DNA of 64,000 bases from Streptomyces sp. NBC_01476. GTDB lineage: Bacteria > Actinomycetota > Actinomycetes > Streptomycetales > Streptomycetaceae. The notes below the pieces were generated by a model. The model was not told where the DNA came from and searched no databases. It saw nothing but the letters and a program-made list of their open reading frames with translations. Positions 25,338 to 33,727 of the stretch are shown here, one piece after another. The stretch is taken from contig NZ_CP109446.1 of the NCBI RefSeq assembly GCF_036227265.1, positions 1,997,501-2,061,500 on the forward strand, written 5' to 3'. Made by a program: the position numbers and the translations under genes. Numbering within the stretch: position 1 is the first letter of the stretch; every line of letters begins with the position of its first letter.

Positions 25338-26228
25338 CTAGTCGGCCGGGTCGGCGAAGATGTCCTCGGCCCGGTCCACGGTCAGCGCCCGCCGGAACCA
25401 CAAGTCGAGCGTCGCCTCGTCCGACGCCTCAGCGACCCGCTCCCGGACGGTATCCGTGACCTCCACACCACGAAGCCCCAGCAGCATCACGATGTCCTTC
25501 ACTCGCCCCTCAACGCGACCTTCGACGCGGCCCTCGTCGCGGACCTTCTCCGCGGTCTCGGAGCGGAAGAAGTGCGTGGGGATGGCCATGAGATCCCTCC
25601 AGATCTGAGCTGCCGGGGTGGTCCCCAGGCCGAGTTCGGTGAGTTCCTTGAAGAGGTCGGCGGTTTCGGCGTCGGTGGTCCTCAGAGCGTGGGACAGCGC
25701 TTTGAGAATGATATCCGCCTGGCGGTTCTTACTGTGGGTGATCGCAGCGAACGCGGCCAGCGGGATGTCTTCGGCCGCGGCCGCCGGGTCGGTGATGACG
25801 GGGACCTTGCCGGGTCCGAGGACGAGCGGACGGACGGTGAGGGTCTGCCAGCCGGCTATGCCGATGTGGAAGGGCCTGTCGGCCCACTGGGACGTTGCCT
25901 CGTCCTGGCAGACGACCAGAAGGAGCGGCGGCATGCGGTACTTCGCGTAGAGGTAGGACATGTAATACGCCCAACTGCTGTGCTTCTCCGTGTCCTTCTT
26001 CCCCTGGGCCTCCACGGCCAGCAGATAGCTCCTGCCGTCGGCCGTGTCGAACTGGAGCAGCGTGTCCAGCCGCCGTTCCAGCGGCTTGATCTCGGTGAGA
26101 TCGGTGGGCGGGAAGGAGACCGCGACCGCGTCGGGGAAAGGGATCCCGAGCCGTTCGAAGGTCCGGGTGAAGATGCCGGGGTCTTCCTGGAAGATCCGGT
26201 GCATCGCCTCATGTGATGAGCTGACCAT
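25338..26228 (-). CDS. Rpn-family PD-(D/E)XK nuclease-like protein
   Basis: 296 residues. Near the N-terminus RRLDTLLQF (D55) followed by YLLAVEAQGKKD (E73 and Q75) fits the D...ExQ core of Rpn/PD-(D/E)XK proteins. Then comes a helical region and a repeat-containing EGRVEGRVEGRV linker (about 228-240) before a C-terminal helical domain. Rpn proteins in enterics promote recombination; the role in Streptomyces is unknown and many paralogues exist per genome. The ATG at 26228 (MVSSSHEAMHRIF) is preferred by resemblance to homologues; no good ribosome site is present. A truncated paralogue lies at 22.5 kb. Confidence 0.75.
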   Translation of the reverse strand: MVSSSHEAMHRIFQEDPGIFTRTFERLGIPFPDAVAVSFPPTDLTEIKPLERRLDTLLQFDTADGRSYLLAVEAQGKKDTEKHSSWAYYMSYLYAKYRMPPLLLVVCQDEATSQWADRPFHIGIAGWQTLTVRPLVLGPGKVPVITDPAAAAEDIPLAAFAAITHSKNRQADIILKALSHALRTTDAETADLFKELTELGLGTTPAAQIWRDLMAIPTHFFRSETAEKVRDEGRVEGRVEGRVKDIVMLLGLRGVEVTDTVRERVAEASDEATLDLWFRRALTVDRAEDIFADPAD

Positions 26229-26432
26229 GAGCACAGAACGTAGTGCCCCCATTGCGTGCAGAAACGATATACCTACGGCATATTCATTCCATCGGACCCA
26301 CTTTCGGGCGTGCCCTTGTGGCTCCCTCACGGCTCTGATATGGCTCCCTTTTTGCTCGGATCGGTGATCGACTGCGGGCGGAGGGCCGTAGCGGCGGTCG
26401 ACACGGCTCGGTGCCTGCGTAAGGTGCGGGGT

Positions 26433-27017
26433 ATGGAGACGCGGAGCTTTCTGGTGCTGCACGGTGTCGAGAACCACCGGCCGGCCGGGCACTGGCAGTA
26501 CGAGTTGGTGCAGCGGTTGCGGGAGGACGGGGAACAGGTCCTCTACCCGCAACTCCCCGATGCCGACGGGCCGTCGCTCACCGCGTGGGTCGGGGCGATC
26601 GAGGCGGAGCTGGAGAAGATGCGCGGCGAGCGGGTCGTGATCTGCCACAGCCTGGCGTGCGCGGCATGGTTCCACCTCGCCGCGGCCAACCGCGAGGCCC
26701 CGGCCGCCGACCGTCTGCTGCTGGTGAGCCCGCCCGGGCCCTCCACCTTCACGTGGGACGTCATCGCGGGGTTCGCCCCCGCATCCCTTGAACTCGCCGG
26801 GCTCCGACTCGCCGCACAGCCACCCCGGTTGGCGTACTCCGACAACGACCCCTACTGCTCGGAGGACGCCGCCACCATCTACGGCGAGCCTCTGCGCTGC
26901 GACATCGACCTCCTCAGCGGAGCGGGTCACATAACCCCGGCCGACGGCTACGGCCCCTGGCCTTCCGCCCGGAACTGGTGCCTCGACCCCACCACCCGCC
27001 TCACGGTGAACGGGTAA
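26433..27017 (+). CDS. RBBP9/YdeN-type serine hydrolase
   Basis: 194 residues, small alpha/beta hydrolase. It opens FLVLHGVENHRPAGHWQ; the nucleophile is S73 in CHSLACAAW (GHSLG-like with Gly changed to Cys), with acid D137 or D139 in YSDNDPY and H166 in GAGHITPADGYG. This family has uncertain substrates. The ATG at 26433 is chosen because the codons upstream derive from an AT-richer spacer. A convergent terminator follows. Confidence 0.88.
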   Translation: METRSFLVLHGVENHRPAGHWQYELVQRLREDGEQVLYPQLPDADGPSLTAWVGAIEAELEKMRGERVVICHSLACAAWFHLAAANREAPAADRLLLVSPPGPSTFTWDVIAGFAPASLELAGLRLAAQPPRLAYSDNDPYCSEDAATIYGEPLRCDIDLLSGAGHITPADGYGPWPSARNWCLDPTTRLTVNG

Positions 27018-27055
27018 CCGGCCGCCGGCCCGGCGTGGTCGTCAGCTCTGAATAC

Positions 27056-27100
27056 GCCCCGGCCCCGCCTGCCGGGGTGGGCGGGCGGGGCCGGGAGGCG
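27056..27100. terminator. Hairpin between convergent hydrolase and DUF397 genes
   Basis: Arms ggccccgcc (27061-27069) and ggcggggcc (27084-27092), extended by flanking cgcc and ggcg. It separates two converging genes. Confidence 0.65.
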
Positions 27101-27109
27101 TTGTGGCGC

Positions 27110-27325
27110 TCAGGCCATGGGCAGTTCGCCGTCGCGTACGGCTGCCGTGAAGGCGGACCAGGCGGCACCGGAGAAGACCAGGGCGGGACCCTGAGGGTCC
27201 TTCGCATCACGGACCGCCATGGCCCCGCCCGCAAGGCGGGCACCCTCGACGCATTCGCCCTGGGCGTTGCTGTAGCTCGACTTGAACCAGGCGGCGGAGC
27301 GCAGGATGTCGGCCTTGGTGGTCAT
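27110..27325 (-). CDS. DUF397 domain protein
   Basis: 71 residues: AAWFKSSYSNAQGECVEGARL, AVRDAKDP, LVFSGAAWSAFTAAVRDGE, the full DUF397 pattern. These small proteins accompany XRE/DUF5753 regulators in actinomycetes, as here, and are thought to modulate them, as in BldB- and WhiJ-type systems. ATG at 27325 has AAGGAG 11 nt upstream; an alternative TTG overlapping the regulator stop is only two bases from that site and less likely. Confidence 0.93.
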   Translation of the reverse strand: MTTKADILRSAAWFKSSYSNAQGECVEGARLAGGAMAVRDAKDPQGPALVFSGAAWSAFTAAVRDGELPMA

Positions 27326-27330
27326 CGGTA

Positions 27331-28215
27331 TCAATGCTCCTTGATCGCTTCCTTGATCATGCTCAGGGACTCCTTCGGTCCCGGAGCAAGGGCTTGCAGG
27401 TCGGAGATCGCCTCCGCGTAACGCTCCACGTCGCTGTCGCTGCGCTTGACCCAGGCGTCGACCAGCCCCTCCAGATAAACCATCGGCTTCAGCCCGAGCT
27501 TGTCGGGGAACTGGATGACGACGAACGACCCGTCCATTCCCGAATGAACGCCTACACGGAACGGCACGACCTGCACACGCACATTGGGCAGCGACTCCAC
27601 CACGTCGACAATGTGGGTGAGCTGGTCACGCATGACCGGTGGTTCCCCCACGGGGCGACGCAGCACAGCCTCGTTGATGATCGCCGTGAACTTCAGCGGG
27701 GAATCGGGGCGGCTGAGAACTTCCTGCCGCTTGGTGCGGATGGCGGCGATCCGGCCGGCGTCCTCGTCCGAGGGCTTCTGAGGGCCCCATTGATTGATCG
27801 CACGGACGTACGCCTCGGTCTGGAGCAGTCCGGGAACGAACTCGGCCTGGTAGTTCTGAAGTCCGACCGCCGTCGCCTCCAGGTCGAGAAACGCCTTGAG
27901 GCCGGGAGGGATGACCGGGCGATACTCCGGCGACAGCCACCAGTCACGCTTCGTTTTGGTGACGGCCGCGTAGCCTCGCAAACGAGCCGTGGTCTCGGCG
28001 TCCGCTTCGTAGATGGAGCACAGAGCAACCGCGTCGGCCGGTTCGACGGTTGAGTTTTCTCCCGTCTCCAGCCGGGTGAGCTTGGAGGGGCTCCAGATCA
28101 GCTTCTTGACCACCCGAGCGCCCGTGATGCCGGCGTTCAGGCGGAGTTGGCGTAACTCGCTGCCGAGTTGGAGACGGCACAAGGCAGGCGTTGCCGCTTC
28201 CACGTCCGTGATCAT
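27331..28215 (-). CDS. XRE-family regulator with DUF5753 domain
   Basis: 294 residues. An N-terminal helix-turn-helix (about 15-75; LRQLRLNAGITGARVVKKL, SPSKLTRLETGENS) is followed by a DUF5753 domain (about 110-285; LQNYQAEFVPGLLQTEAYVRA, RRPVGEPPVMRDQL, VHSGMDGSFVVIQFP). With its DUF397 partner this is the WhiJ-like regulator pair common in Streptomyces. ATG at 28215 follows GGAGGAG at 7 nt. The third helix contains KKLIWSPSK, a form usual in this group. Confidence 0.95.
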   Translation of the reverse strand: MITDVEAATPALCRLQLGSELRQLRLNAGITGARVVKKLIWSPSKLTRLETGENSTVEPADAVALCSIYEADAETTARLRGYAAVTKTKRDWWLSPEYRPVIPPGLKAFLDLEATAVGLQNYQAEFVPGLLQTEAYVRAINQWGPQKPSDEDAGRIAAIRTKRQEVLSRPDSPLKFTAIINEAVLRRPVGEPPVMRDQLTHIVDVVESLPNVRVQVVPFRVGVHSGMDGSFVVIQFPDKLGLKPMVYLEGLVDAWVKRSDSDVERYAEAISDLQALAPGPKESLSMIKEAIKEH

Positions 28216-28523
28216 CTGTTTCTCCTCCGCGCAGGGTCCAGTGTGTCGGGGTGTGTTCCGCTCCTGCAAGGAACTTTCTGCGCCACAGCGGGAGACAACT
28301 GAAAGACGGGTGCACCCGCTGCCCGGACGTGAAAGCAGCCGCAGAAGATTAGTGGCCAGAATTCGGCTACCGGGTATCACCGTAGCTCTCTTCCTGCCAC
28401 GCTTGCAGACAAGTTGCTCACATTGCGAGCCACCCGCTCCCACCACCGGTGGTGAAGCAGCGCGCCGCGCGTGCCCTGCCGCGCCGCCTTCACATCCCCC
28501 GCGAGAAGCGAAAGAGCCGAACG
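28216..28523. promoter_or_regulatory. Divergent spacer with 14-bp perfect palindrome
   Basis: 308 bp without a gene between the divergent XRE regulator and the 128-residue hypothetical. A perfect palindrome caccaccggtggtg lies at 28441-28454, 70 bp upstream of the hypothetical gene, and could be an operator. The -35/-10 boxes are not clear. Confidence 0.45.
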
Positions 28524-28910
28524 ATGACGGACTGCCCTACTCCCCTGACCTCCCTCCCACGCCCGGAGTGTGACGCTCGCGCCGAGCTGCCCGCGGCACT
28601 CGTACCGCTCGTCGCGAAGCTCGCCCCGGCGGAGTTCCGTCAACAAGACCGCCTGCAGCGGGAGTTGCGCTGCGTGGTGGAGTGCGACCACGCCGGGCCG
28701 CACCACGGGCTGGTCATGGACCTCGACGGTGTGGACACCGGGTCCGTGTGGGCGCGGTGGCGGACCGGTACCGCGCCGGCCGCTGTCGTCGTGCTCGCGG
28801 ACTGCGACGCCGCGTCGGTGGACGGGATGGAGGCGTGCGGGGAATTCGCGGGTCATCCAGGCGCACACAGTTGGCAGTTGGAGAACCCGTGGACCGCCAC
28901 GCCCGCCTGA
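28524..28910 (+). CDS. Hypothetical protein linked to anti-sigma-like ATPase
   Basis: 128 residues, no named domain. The centre RCVVECDHAGPHHGLVMDLDG and the tail CGEFAGHPGAHSWQLENPW carry conserved-looking Cys and His residues that could bind a metal. The ATG at 28524 has only a weak purine-rich site upstream. It is 51 bp ahead of the ATP-binding protein and probably in the same transcript. Similar small proteins are often found beside such ATPases in Streptomyces. Confidence 0.7.
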   Translation: MTDCPTPLTSLPRPECDARAELPAALVPLVAKLAPAEFRQQDRLQRELRCVVECDHAGPHHGLVMDLDGVDTGSVWARWRTGTAPAAVVVLADCDAASVDGMEACGEFAGHPGAHSWQLENPWTATPA

Positions 28911-28961
28911 CGCACCGCGTACCGCGTACCGCGAACCGAGACCAACGAGGAGGTCGGGCCG

Positions 28962-29453
28962 ATGCGTCAGCCCGCCGTAGAACACGAGCGCGACACCGTG
29001 ACGACGGACGACGTCCTCGCGGATACCGAGGCCGTACTGGTGCGGGACTCCAACGCCCCGCGCCAGGCACGGCGTTACGTGCTCGCGGTGCTGTACCGGC
29101 TGGGTACGGCGCAGGAGGTCGCGGAGGCGGCCGAGGTCGTCACGAGCGAACTCGTCACGAACAGCGTCACGTACGGGCAGGCCAGGATGGTGCGGGTCGG
29201 GGTGACCGTTCGCCCGGCGAGCGTCACGATCACCGTGTCGGACGGCGCCCCGTACCGGCCGCTGCCGCCGGCCGCCGAGGCGGGGCCCGACGACGAGAAC
29301 GGCCGCGGGCTGTTCCTCGTCGAGGCGCTGGCGGACCGGTGGGGGCATCGCTGCGCCGGGGTTGAGCCGTCGGACGGTACCGCCGTGTGGGCTGAACTGC
29401 GCTGGTGGGCCGGGGGTCAGCGGGGGTGGGGGCGGACCAGGCCCGATTCGTAG
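28962..29453 (+). CDS. Anti-sigma-factor-like ATP-binding protein (HATPase_c)
   Basis: 163 residues. GHKL ATPase boxes: N box E63-LVTN67 (SELVTNSV), G1 box D94-GAPYRP, G2 box GRGLFLVEALADRWG (114-128). The family includes SpoIIAB/RsbW-like serine kinases that bind sigma factors or anti-sigma antagonists; many Streptomyces copies are unassigned. ATG at 28962 follows GAGGAGG. Its 3' end overlaps the convergent response regulator gene by 37 bp. Confidence 0.92.
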   Translation: MRQPAVEHERDTVTTDDVLADTEAVLVRDSNAPRQARRYVLAVLYRLGTAQEVAEAAEVVTSELVTNSVTYGQARMVRVGVTVRPASVTITVSDGAPYRPLPPAAEAGPDDENGRGLFLVEALADRWGHRCAGVEPSDGTAVWAELRWWAGGQRGWGRTRPDS

Positions 29454-30130
29454 GCGGCTACGACGAGTTGGGCTCGGTCGCGGGCGGCGAGTTTCGCCAT
29501 CGTGTGGTTGATGTGGGTCTTGACGGTGAGCGGGCTGACGCCGAGGCGGGCCGCGATCGCGTCGTTGGAGAGGCCGCCGGCCACCTCGATCAGGACCTCG
29601 CGTTCGCGGCCGGTGAGGGAGTCGAGTCCGGGGACCGGGCGGGGCGGCTCGGCGAGCTCCTTCTGCTGCTGGGCCACGAACCGGGCGATCAGGCTCTTGG
29701 TGGCGGACGGCGAGAGCAGGGCGTCCCCGGCGGCCACCGTACGGATGGCGCCCAGCAGTTCACCGGGTTCCGCGCCCTTGCCGAGGAAACCGGCGGCCCC
29801 CGCGGTGATCGCCCGCACCACGTACTCGTCGGCGTCGAACGTGGTCAGCACCAGGACGGCGGTCCGCGCCAGCGCCGGATCGGCGGTGATCTCCCGGGTG
29901 GCGGCGATGCCGTCGGTGCCGGGCATCCGGATGTCCATCAGCACCACGTCCGGCCGCTCGGCCCTGGCAAGCGCCACCGCCTCGGCCCCGTCGGCCGCCT
30001 CGCCGACCACCTCCAGGTCCGCCTCCGACTCGACCAGCACCCGCAACGCCCCCCGCATCAGCGCCTGGTCGTCGGCGAGCAGCACTCTCAGCGATCGGAC
30101 GTCGGGGTTCCCGGGAGGCCGCGCGGTCAT
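29417..30130 (-). CDS. LuxR/NarL-family response regulator
   Basis: 237 residues. Receiver: acidic D20/D21, phospho-acceptor D66 (VLMDIRMPG), switch T96/T97 (VLTTFD) and K118 (GFLGKGA). A LuxR helix-turn-helix occupies about 172-235 (LTGREREVLIEVAGGLSNDAIAARLGVS, TVKTHINHTMAKL). Start ATG at 30130 is the only good in-frame choice near the MTARPPGNPDVRSLRV start. It pairs with the histidine kinase 121 bp upstream on the same strand. Confidence 0.96.
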   Translation of the reverse strand: MTARPPGNPDVRSLRVLLADDQALMRGALRVLVESEADLEVVGEAADGAEAVALARAERPDVVLMDIRMPGTDGIAATREITADPALARTAVLVLTTFDADEYVVRAITAGAAGFLGKGAEPGELLGAIRTVAAGDALLSPSATKSLIARFVAQQQKELAEPPRPVPGLDSLTGREREVLIEVAGGLSNDAIAARLGVSPLTVKTHINHTMAKLAARDRAQLVVAAYESGLVRPHPR

Positions 30131-30212
30131 GGGCACCAGCGTAGGTCGGCCGGGCGGCCCGTGCCGCCCCGTGCCGACCCGTGCCACCCCACCCCGCGCC
30201 GGCACCGAGCCT

Positions 30213-30240
30213 TAGCCGCATCCGTAGCCGCATCCGTAGC
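30213..30240. repeat. 12-bp tandem repeat (2.3 copies)
   Basis: Unit tagccgcatccg repeated at 30213 and 30225 with a partial third copy, in the spacer between the kinase stop and the regulator start. Confidence 0.7.
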
Positions 30241-30251
30241 CGGCCAACCGC

Positions 30252-31520
30252 TCAGCCCGTCGTCCCGTCCGCGGGATGCGGCATCAGGAGCGGCCCGGTG
30301 CGCGGCGGCACCGACAGCGGCAGGCGGACGAAGACGCGGAAGCCGCCCCCGGGGCGGGCCCCGGCGCGGCAGACGCCCCCCAGGGCGCTGGCGCGTTCGT
30401 GCATGCCGAGCAGGCCATGGCCGCCCATCACGCCGGCGGGGGCGGTCGCAGGCTGCGGGGGAACAGGCGCGGCGGCACCGTCATCGTCCACCACGACTTC
30501 GAGGGCGCCCGGGTCGCGGCTGATCCGTATCACCGCCCCGGCGTCCGGACCCGCGTGCTTCTGGACGTTGGTGAGCGACTCCTGGATCACCCGGTACGCG
30601 GTGAGGTCGACGCTCGCCGGGAGGGCGGCGGGCGTACCGCAACGGCACTCCACGGTCACCTTCAGGCCCGCCCGGCGGAAACCGTCGATGAGTTGGTCGA
30701 GCACGCCGAGGCCGGGGGCGGGTTCCATCGGCGCCTCGGGTTCACCGTGCTGACGCAACAGCCCTACGGTGGCGCGGAGTTCGTCCAGTGCGGAGCGGCT
30801 CGCCTCGCGCACATGGGCCAGGGCCTGCTTGGCCTGGTCGGGCCGGCTGTCCATGACGTGGGCGGCGACTCCGGCCTGGACGTTGACCAGCGCGATGTGG
30901 TGGGCCACGACGTCGTGCAACTCCCGGGCGATCCGCATCCGTTCCTCGGCGACGCGCCGCTTCGCCTCTTCCTCCCTGGACCGTTCGGCACGCACCGCAC
31001 GCTCCTCGACCGCGGCCACGTACGCCTTGCGGCTGCGTACCGCGTCACCGGCCGCGGCGGCCATCCCGGTCCAGGCGAACACCGCGAAGTTGGCCTCGCA
31101 GTACCAGGGGCGGGGGCCGAAGATCATGGCGAGCGCGGTCAGTCCGACGCAGACGGCGAGGCCGGTGGCACGGGTGGTGGGGCGGTCGGTACGGGCGGCG
31201 ACCGTGCACAGCGCGACGGCCGCGGTCAGGATCACCGGATTACGGCCGTCCGTCTGGCGCAGCACGATGAAGAGCGCGGTGAGCAGACAGGTGAAGCCGA
31301 GCACCGCCCAGGGCGCCCGGCGGCGCAGCGCCAGCGACCCGCAGGCCACCGCGACCAGGGCGGTGTCCACGCCGCCCAGCCGGTAGCGGTCGACGCCGGC
31401 CACCGTGCCGAGCAGGATCAGCGCGAAGAACACGGCCGCCAGCACGGCGTCCGCGGTCCCCTGATGGGCCCGCAGCCACCGGCACGGCACGGCGAAGGCT
31501 CTGCTGCGCGGATACGGCAC
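30252..31520 (-). CDS. Sensor histidine kinase (HisKA_3)
   Basis: About 422 residues. Four to five N-terminal membrane helices (about 24-160), a coiled-coil linker (165-195), then HisKA_3 with phospho-acceptor H202 in ARELHDVVAHHIALVNVQ, and an ATPase domain (N box VIQESLTNVQKHA; G box GGHGLLGMHERASALGG). It should phosphorylate the response regulator encoded just downstream. GTG at 31520 (MPYPRSRAF) and GTG at 31583 are both open; neither has a strong ribosome site. The signal is unknown. Confidence 0.93.
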   Translation of the reverse strand: MPYPRSRAFAVPCRWLRAHQGTADAVLAAVFFALILLGTVAGVDRYRLGGVDTALVAVACGSLALRRRAPWAVLGFTCLLTALFIVLRQTDGRNPVILTAAVALCTVAARTDRPTTRATGLAVCVGLTALAMIFGPRPWYCEANFAVFAWTGMAAAAGDAVRSRKAYVAAVEERAVRAERSREEEAKRRVAEERMRIARELHDVVAHHIALVNVQAGVAAHVMDSRPDQAKQALAHVREASRSALDELRATVGLLRQHGEPEAPMEPAPGLGVLDQLIDGFRRAGLKVTVECRCGTPAALPASVDLTAYRVIQESLTNVQKHAGPDAGAVIRISRDPGALEVVVDDDGAAAPVPPQPATAPAGVMGGHGLLGMHERASALGGVCRAGARPGGGFRVFVRLPLSVPPRTGPLLMPHPADGTTG

Positions 31521-31595
31521 GGGAGTCCAGGTTACCGGTGAGTGGGGCGCAGCGACGCCACGGGGACGGACCGGGCCGCGCACGGGAGGGCCGCT

Positions 31596-31874
31596 TCAGC
31601 CCGGGATGAGGCCGTCGTCGCGGAGCATCGCGCGGACCTCTTCGAGGGTCGCGTCCGGGGACGGCAGGATGAGTTCCGACGGCTCCAGGGAGTCGTCGGG
31701 CAGCGGCTCACCGAGCCGCCTGACGGCGTCGAGCAAGGCGTCCAAGGTGCGGCGGAAGCCCTCCTCGTCGCCTGCCTGGATCGCGGCGAGCAACTGGTCG
31801 TCCAGCGTGTTGAGTTCGGTGAAGCGGGCGTTGTCCAGCTCCACCTGGCCCTCCCCCATGATCCTGACGATCAT
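31596..31874 (-). CDS. pspAA: PspA-associated protein PspAA
   Basis: 92 residues beginning MIVRIMGEGQVELD, then a helical region with DALLDAVRRLGEPLPDDSLEPSELILPSPDATLEEVRAMLRDDGLIPG, the PspAA pattern found beside actinobacterial PspA. It probably regulates PspA assembly or membrane-stress signalling. ATG at 31874 follows GGAGGAGG. It lies about 200 bp downstream of pspA, separated by a terminator and a repeat array, so it may also have its own promoter. Confidence 0.88.
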   Translation of the reverse strand: MIVRIMGEGQVELDNARFTELNTLDDQLLAAIQAGDEEGFRRTLDALLDAVRRLGEPLPDDSLEPSELILPSPDATLEEVRAMLRDDGLIPG

Positions 31875-31926
31875 GACGGCCTCCTCCGTAAGCCCGTACG
31901 GGCGCCTGGTGCTGATGCCGGGGACC

Positions 31927-32047
31927 GGCGGTGCCTGCGATCGGCGGTGCCTGCGATCGGCGACGGCCGGTGAACGGCGCTGCCTGAGACCGGCGGTGCC
32001 TGAGAGCAGCGGTGCCGGGGACCGGCAGTACCCGACCGGCGGGTGTC
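31927..32047. repeat. Degenerate ~16-bp tandem repeat array
   Basis: Seven to eight imperfect copies of ggcggtgcctgcgatc (two identical at the left end, then diverged), between pspA and pspAA. Confidence 0.7.
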
Positions 32048-32048
32048 T

Positions 32049-32077
32049 GTGAACGGCGGGCACCGCCCGCCGTTCAC
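32049..32077 (-). terminator. Terminator of pspA
   Basis: Perfect 12-bp stem gtgaacggcggg / cccgccgttcac with a 5-nt loop, immediately past the pspA stop. Confidence 0.8.
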
Positions 32078-32081
32078 AGCG

Positions 32082-32873
32082 CTACTGCTTGTCGAACCGC
32101 GGGGTGTCCTGCGGCTGGCTCTGCGAGGTCTGGCCGGGCTTGCCACCCTCGATCGCCTGCTGGGGGCTGCCGCCCGCCAGCTCCGCCTTCATCTTCTGCA
32201 GTTCCAGCTCGACGTCGCTGCCGCCGGAGAGCCGGTCGAGCTCCGCCTGGATGTCGTCCTTGGCCAGGCCGCTCGGGTCGTCCAGGGCGCCGGAGGCCAG
32301 CAGCTCGTCCAGGGCACCGGCCCGGGCGCGCAGCTGCTCGGTCTTGTCCTCGGCCCGCTGGACCGCCAGGCCGACGTCGCCCATCTCCTCGGAGATGCCC
32401 GAGAAGGCCTCGCCGATCTGGGTCTGCGCCTGGGCGGCGGTGTAGGTGGCCTTGATGGTCTCCTTCTTCGTCCGGAAGGCGTCCACCTTGGCCTGCAGCC
32501 GCTGGGAGGCGACCGTGAGCTTCTCCTCCTCGCCCTGGAGCTGCGTGTGCTGCACCTCCAGGTCGCTGACCTGCTGCTGGAGGGCCGCCCTACGGGAGAG
32601 CGCCTCCCGGGCCAGGTCCTCACGGCCGAGCGCCAGCGCCTTGCGGCCCTGGTCCTCGTAGGTGGTCGACTTCCGCTGCAGCTCGGTGAGCTGCAGTTCG
32701 AGCCGCTTGCGGGAGGTGGCGACGTCCGCCACGCCCCTGCGTACCTTCTGCAGCAGTTCCAGCTGCTTCTGGTACGAGTAGTCGAGCGTCTCGCGCGGGT
32801 CCTCGGCCCGGTCCAGGGCCTTGTTCGCCTTCGCGCGGAAAATCAGTCCCATCCGCTTCATGACACCGCTCAT
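32082..32873 (-). CDS. pspA: Phage shock protein A (PspA/IM30 family)
   Basis: 263 residues, almost entirely helical coiled coil. The N-terminal amphipathic part MSGVMKRMGLIFRAKANKALDRAEDP is followed by LDYSYQKQLELLQKVRRGVADV and long Arg/Glu/Leu heptads to about 215; the tail is Gln/Ser/Pro-rich. PspA binds stressed membranes and keeps them sealed. ATG at 32873 matches the start I remember for the S. coelicolor protein (MSGVMKRM); a second ATG lies four codons later. An Asp/Gly-rich segment DELLASGALDDPSG is typical of the actinobacterial form. Confidence 0.96.
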   Translation of the reverse strand: MSGVMKRMGLIFRAKANKALDRAEDPRETLDYSYQKQLELLQKVRRGVADVATSRKRLELQLTELQRKSTTYEDQGRKALALGREDLAREALSRRAALQQQVSDLEVQHTQLQGEEEKLTVASQRLQAKVDAFRTKKETIKATYTAAQAQTQIGEAFSGISEEMGDVGLAVQRAEDKTEQLRARAGALDELLASGALDDPSGLAKDDIQAELDRLSGGSDVELELQKMKAELAGGSPQQAIEGGKPGQTSQSQPQDTPRFDKQ

Positions 32874-33068
32874 GGGCCTCGCGCGCCCCCTTCTCGGCAA
32901 CTGCTCCGGCACCTGTACAGACCCAAGCCTACGGGCCCTGGTTCCATTACCGCACTGTTCGGTCGCGGATGCGGTCATCCCCAAGGACGATCACGGTTCG
33001 GCCACCTCGGGCCAAGGGAGTAGGTGAGGGGCTGGGGTGCGGCGCCCGGAGCACGTAACCTGGGAGAT

Positions 33069-33662
33069 GTGTTCCGACGCCGTTCTCCAGATGAGCTGTC
33101 CTCCACCACCGGTACTGCCGTGCTCGAGGACCAGTCCCGCGACCCGCAGGCTCCCAAGGGCCGCCCCACTCCCAAGCGCAGCGAGGCTCAGAGCCAGCGG
33201 CGCAAGGCGGTGGTCGCGCCCAAGGACCGCAAGGCCGCGGCCAGGCAGGCCCGCGAGGCCCGCCGCGCCGACCTGGCCAAGCAGCGCCAGGCGCTGGCCG
33301 GTGGTGACGAGCGCCATCTGCCGGCCCGTGACCGCGGCCCGGTGCGGAAGTTCGCGCGGGACTACGTCGACGCGCGGATGCGGGTGGCGGAGTTCTTCCT
33401 GCCGGTGGCGGTCGTGATCCTGGTGCTGAGCATCGTGCGGATCGGCTCCCTGCAGAACCTCTCGCTGCTGCTGTGGCTGGTGGTGATCGTGGCGATCGTG
33501 GTCGATTCCGTCGTCACGGGCCTGCGGCTGCGGCGCCAGCTGCGGACGCGCTTCGCGGACAAGAACGTCAAGGGTGCGGTGGCGTACGCCCTGATGCGGA
33601 CGCTCCAGATGCGCCGGCTGCGGTTGCCGAAGCCGCAGGTCGAGCGCGGCACCAAGCTCTGA
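33069..33662 (+). CDS. DUF3043 membrane protein
   Basis: 197 residues. A basic, hydrophilic N-terminal half (DPQAPKGRPTPKRSEAQSQRR, then Lys/Arg/Ala-rich helix) precedes ARDYVDARMRVAEFFLP and two membrane helices (about 108-125 and 129-148), ending ALMRTLQMRRLRLPKPQVERG, a strongly conserved DUF3043 tail. GTG at 33069 is used; GGGAG is only a few bases upstream and TAACCT (33056-33061) lies close, so a very short leader or leaderless message is possible. Function unknown. Confidence 0.92.
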   Translation: MFRRRSPDELSSTTGTAVLEDQSRDPQAPKGRPTPKRSEAQSQRRKAVVAPKDRKAAARQAREARRADLAKQRQALAGGDERHLPARDRGPVRKFARDYVDARMRVAEFFLPVAVVILVLSIVRIGSLQNLSLLLWLVVIVAIVVDSVVTGLRLRRQLRTRFADKNVKGAVAYALMRTLQMRRLRLPKPQVERGTKL

Positions 33663-33727
33663 ACGGCGGGTTCACGGGCGGCCCCGGCGGCGACGCCGCC
33701 CCTGACCCCGCGGGGCTGCCGGCCCCG

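Noticed and set aside
25338..26228. Insertion sequence transposase
   Set aside because: The protein is Rpn-like, but there are no terminal inverted repeats or target duplications around it.
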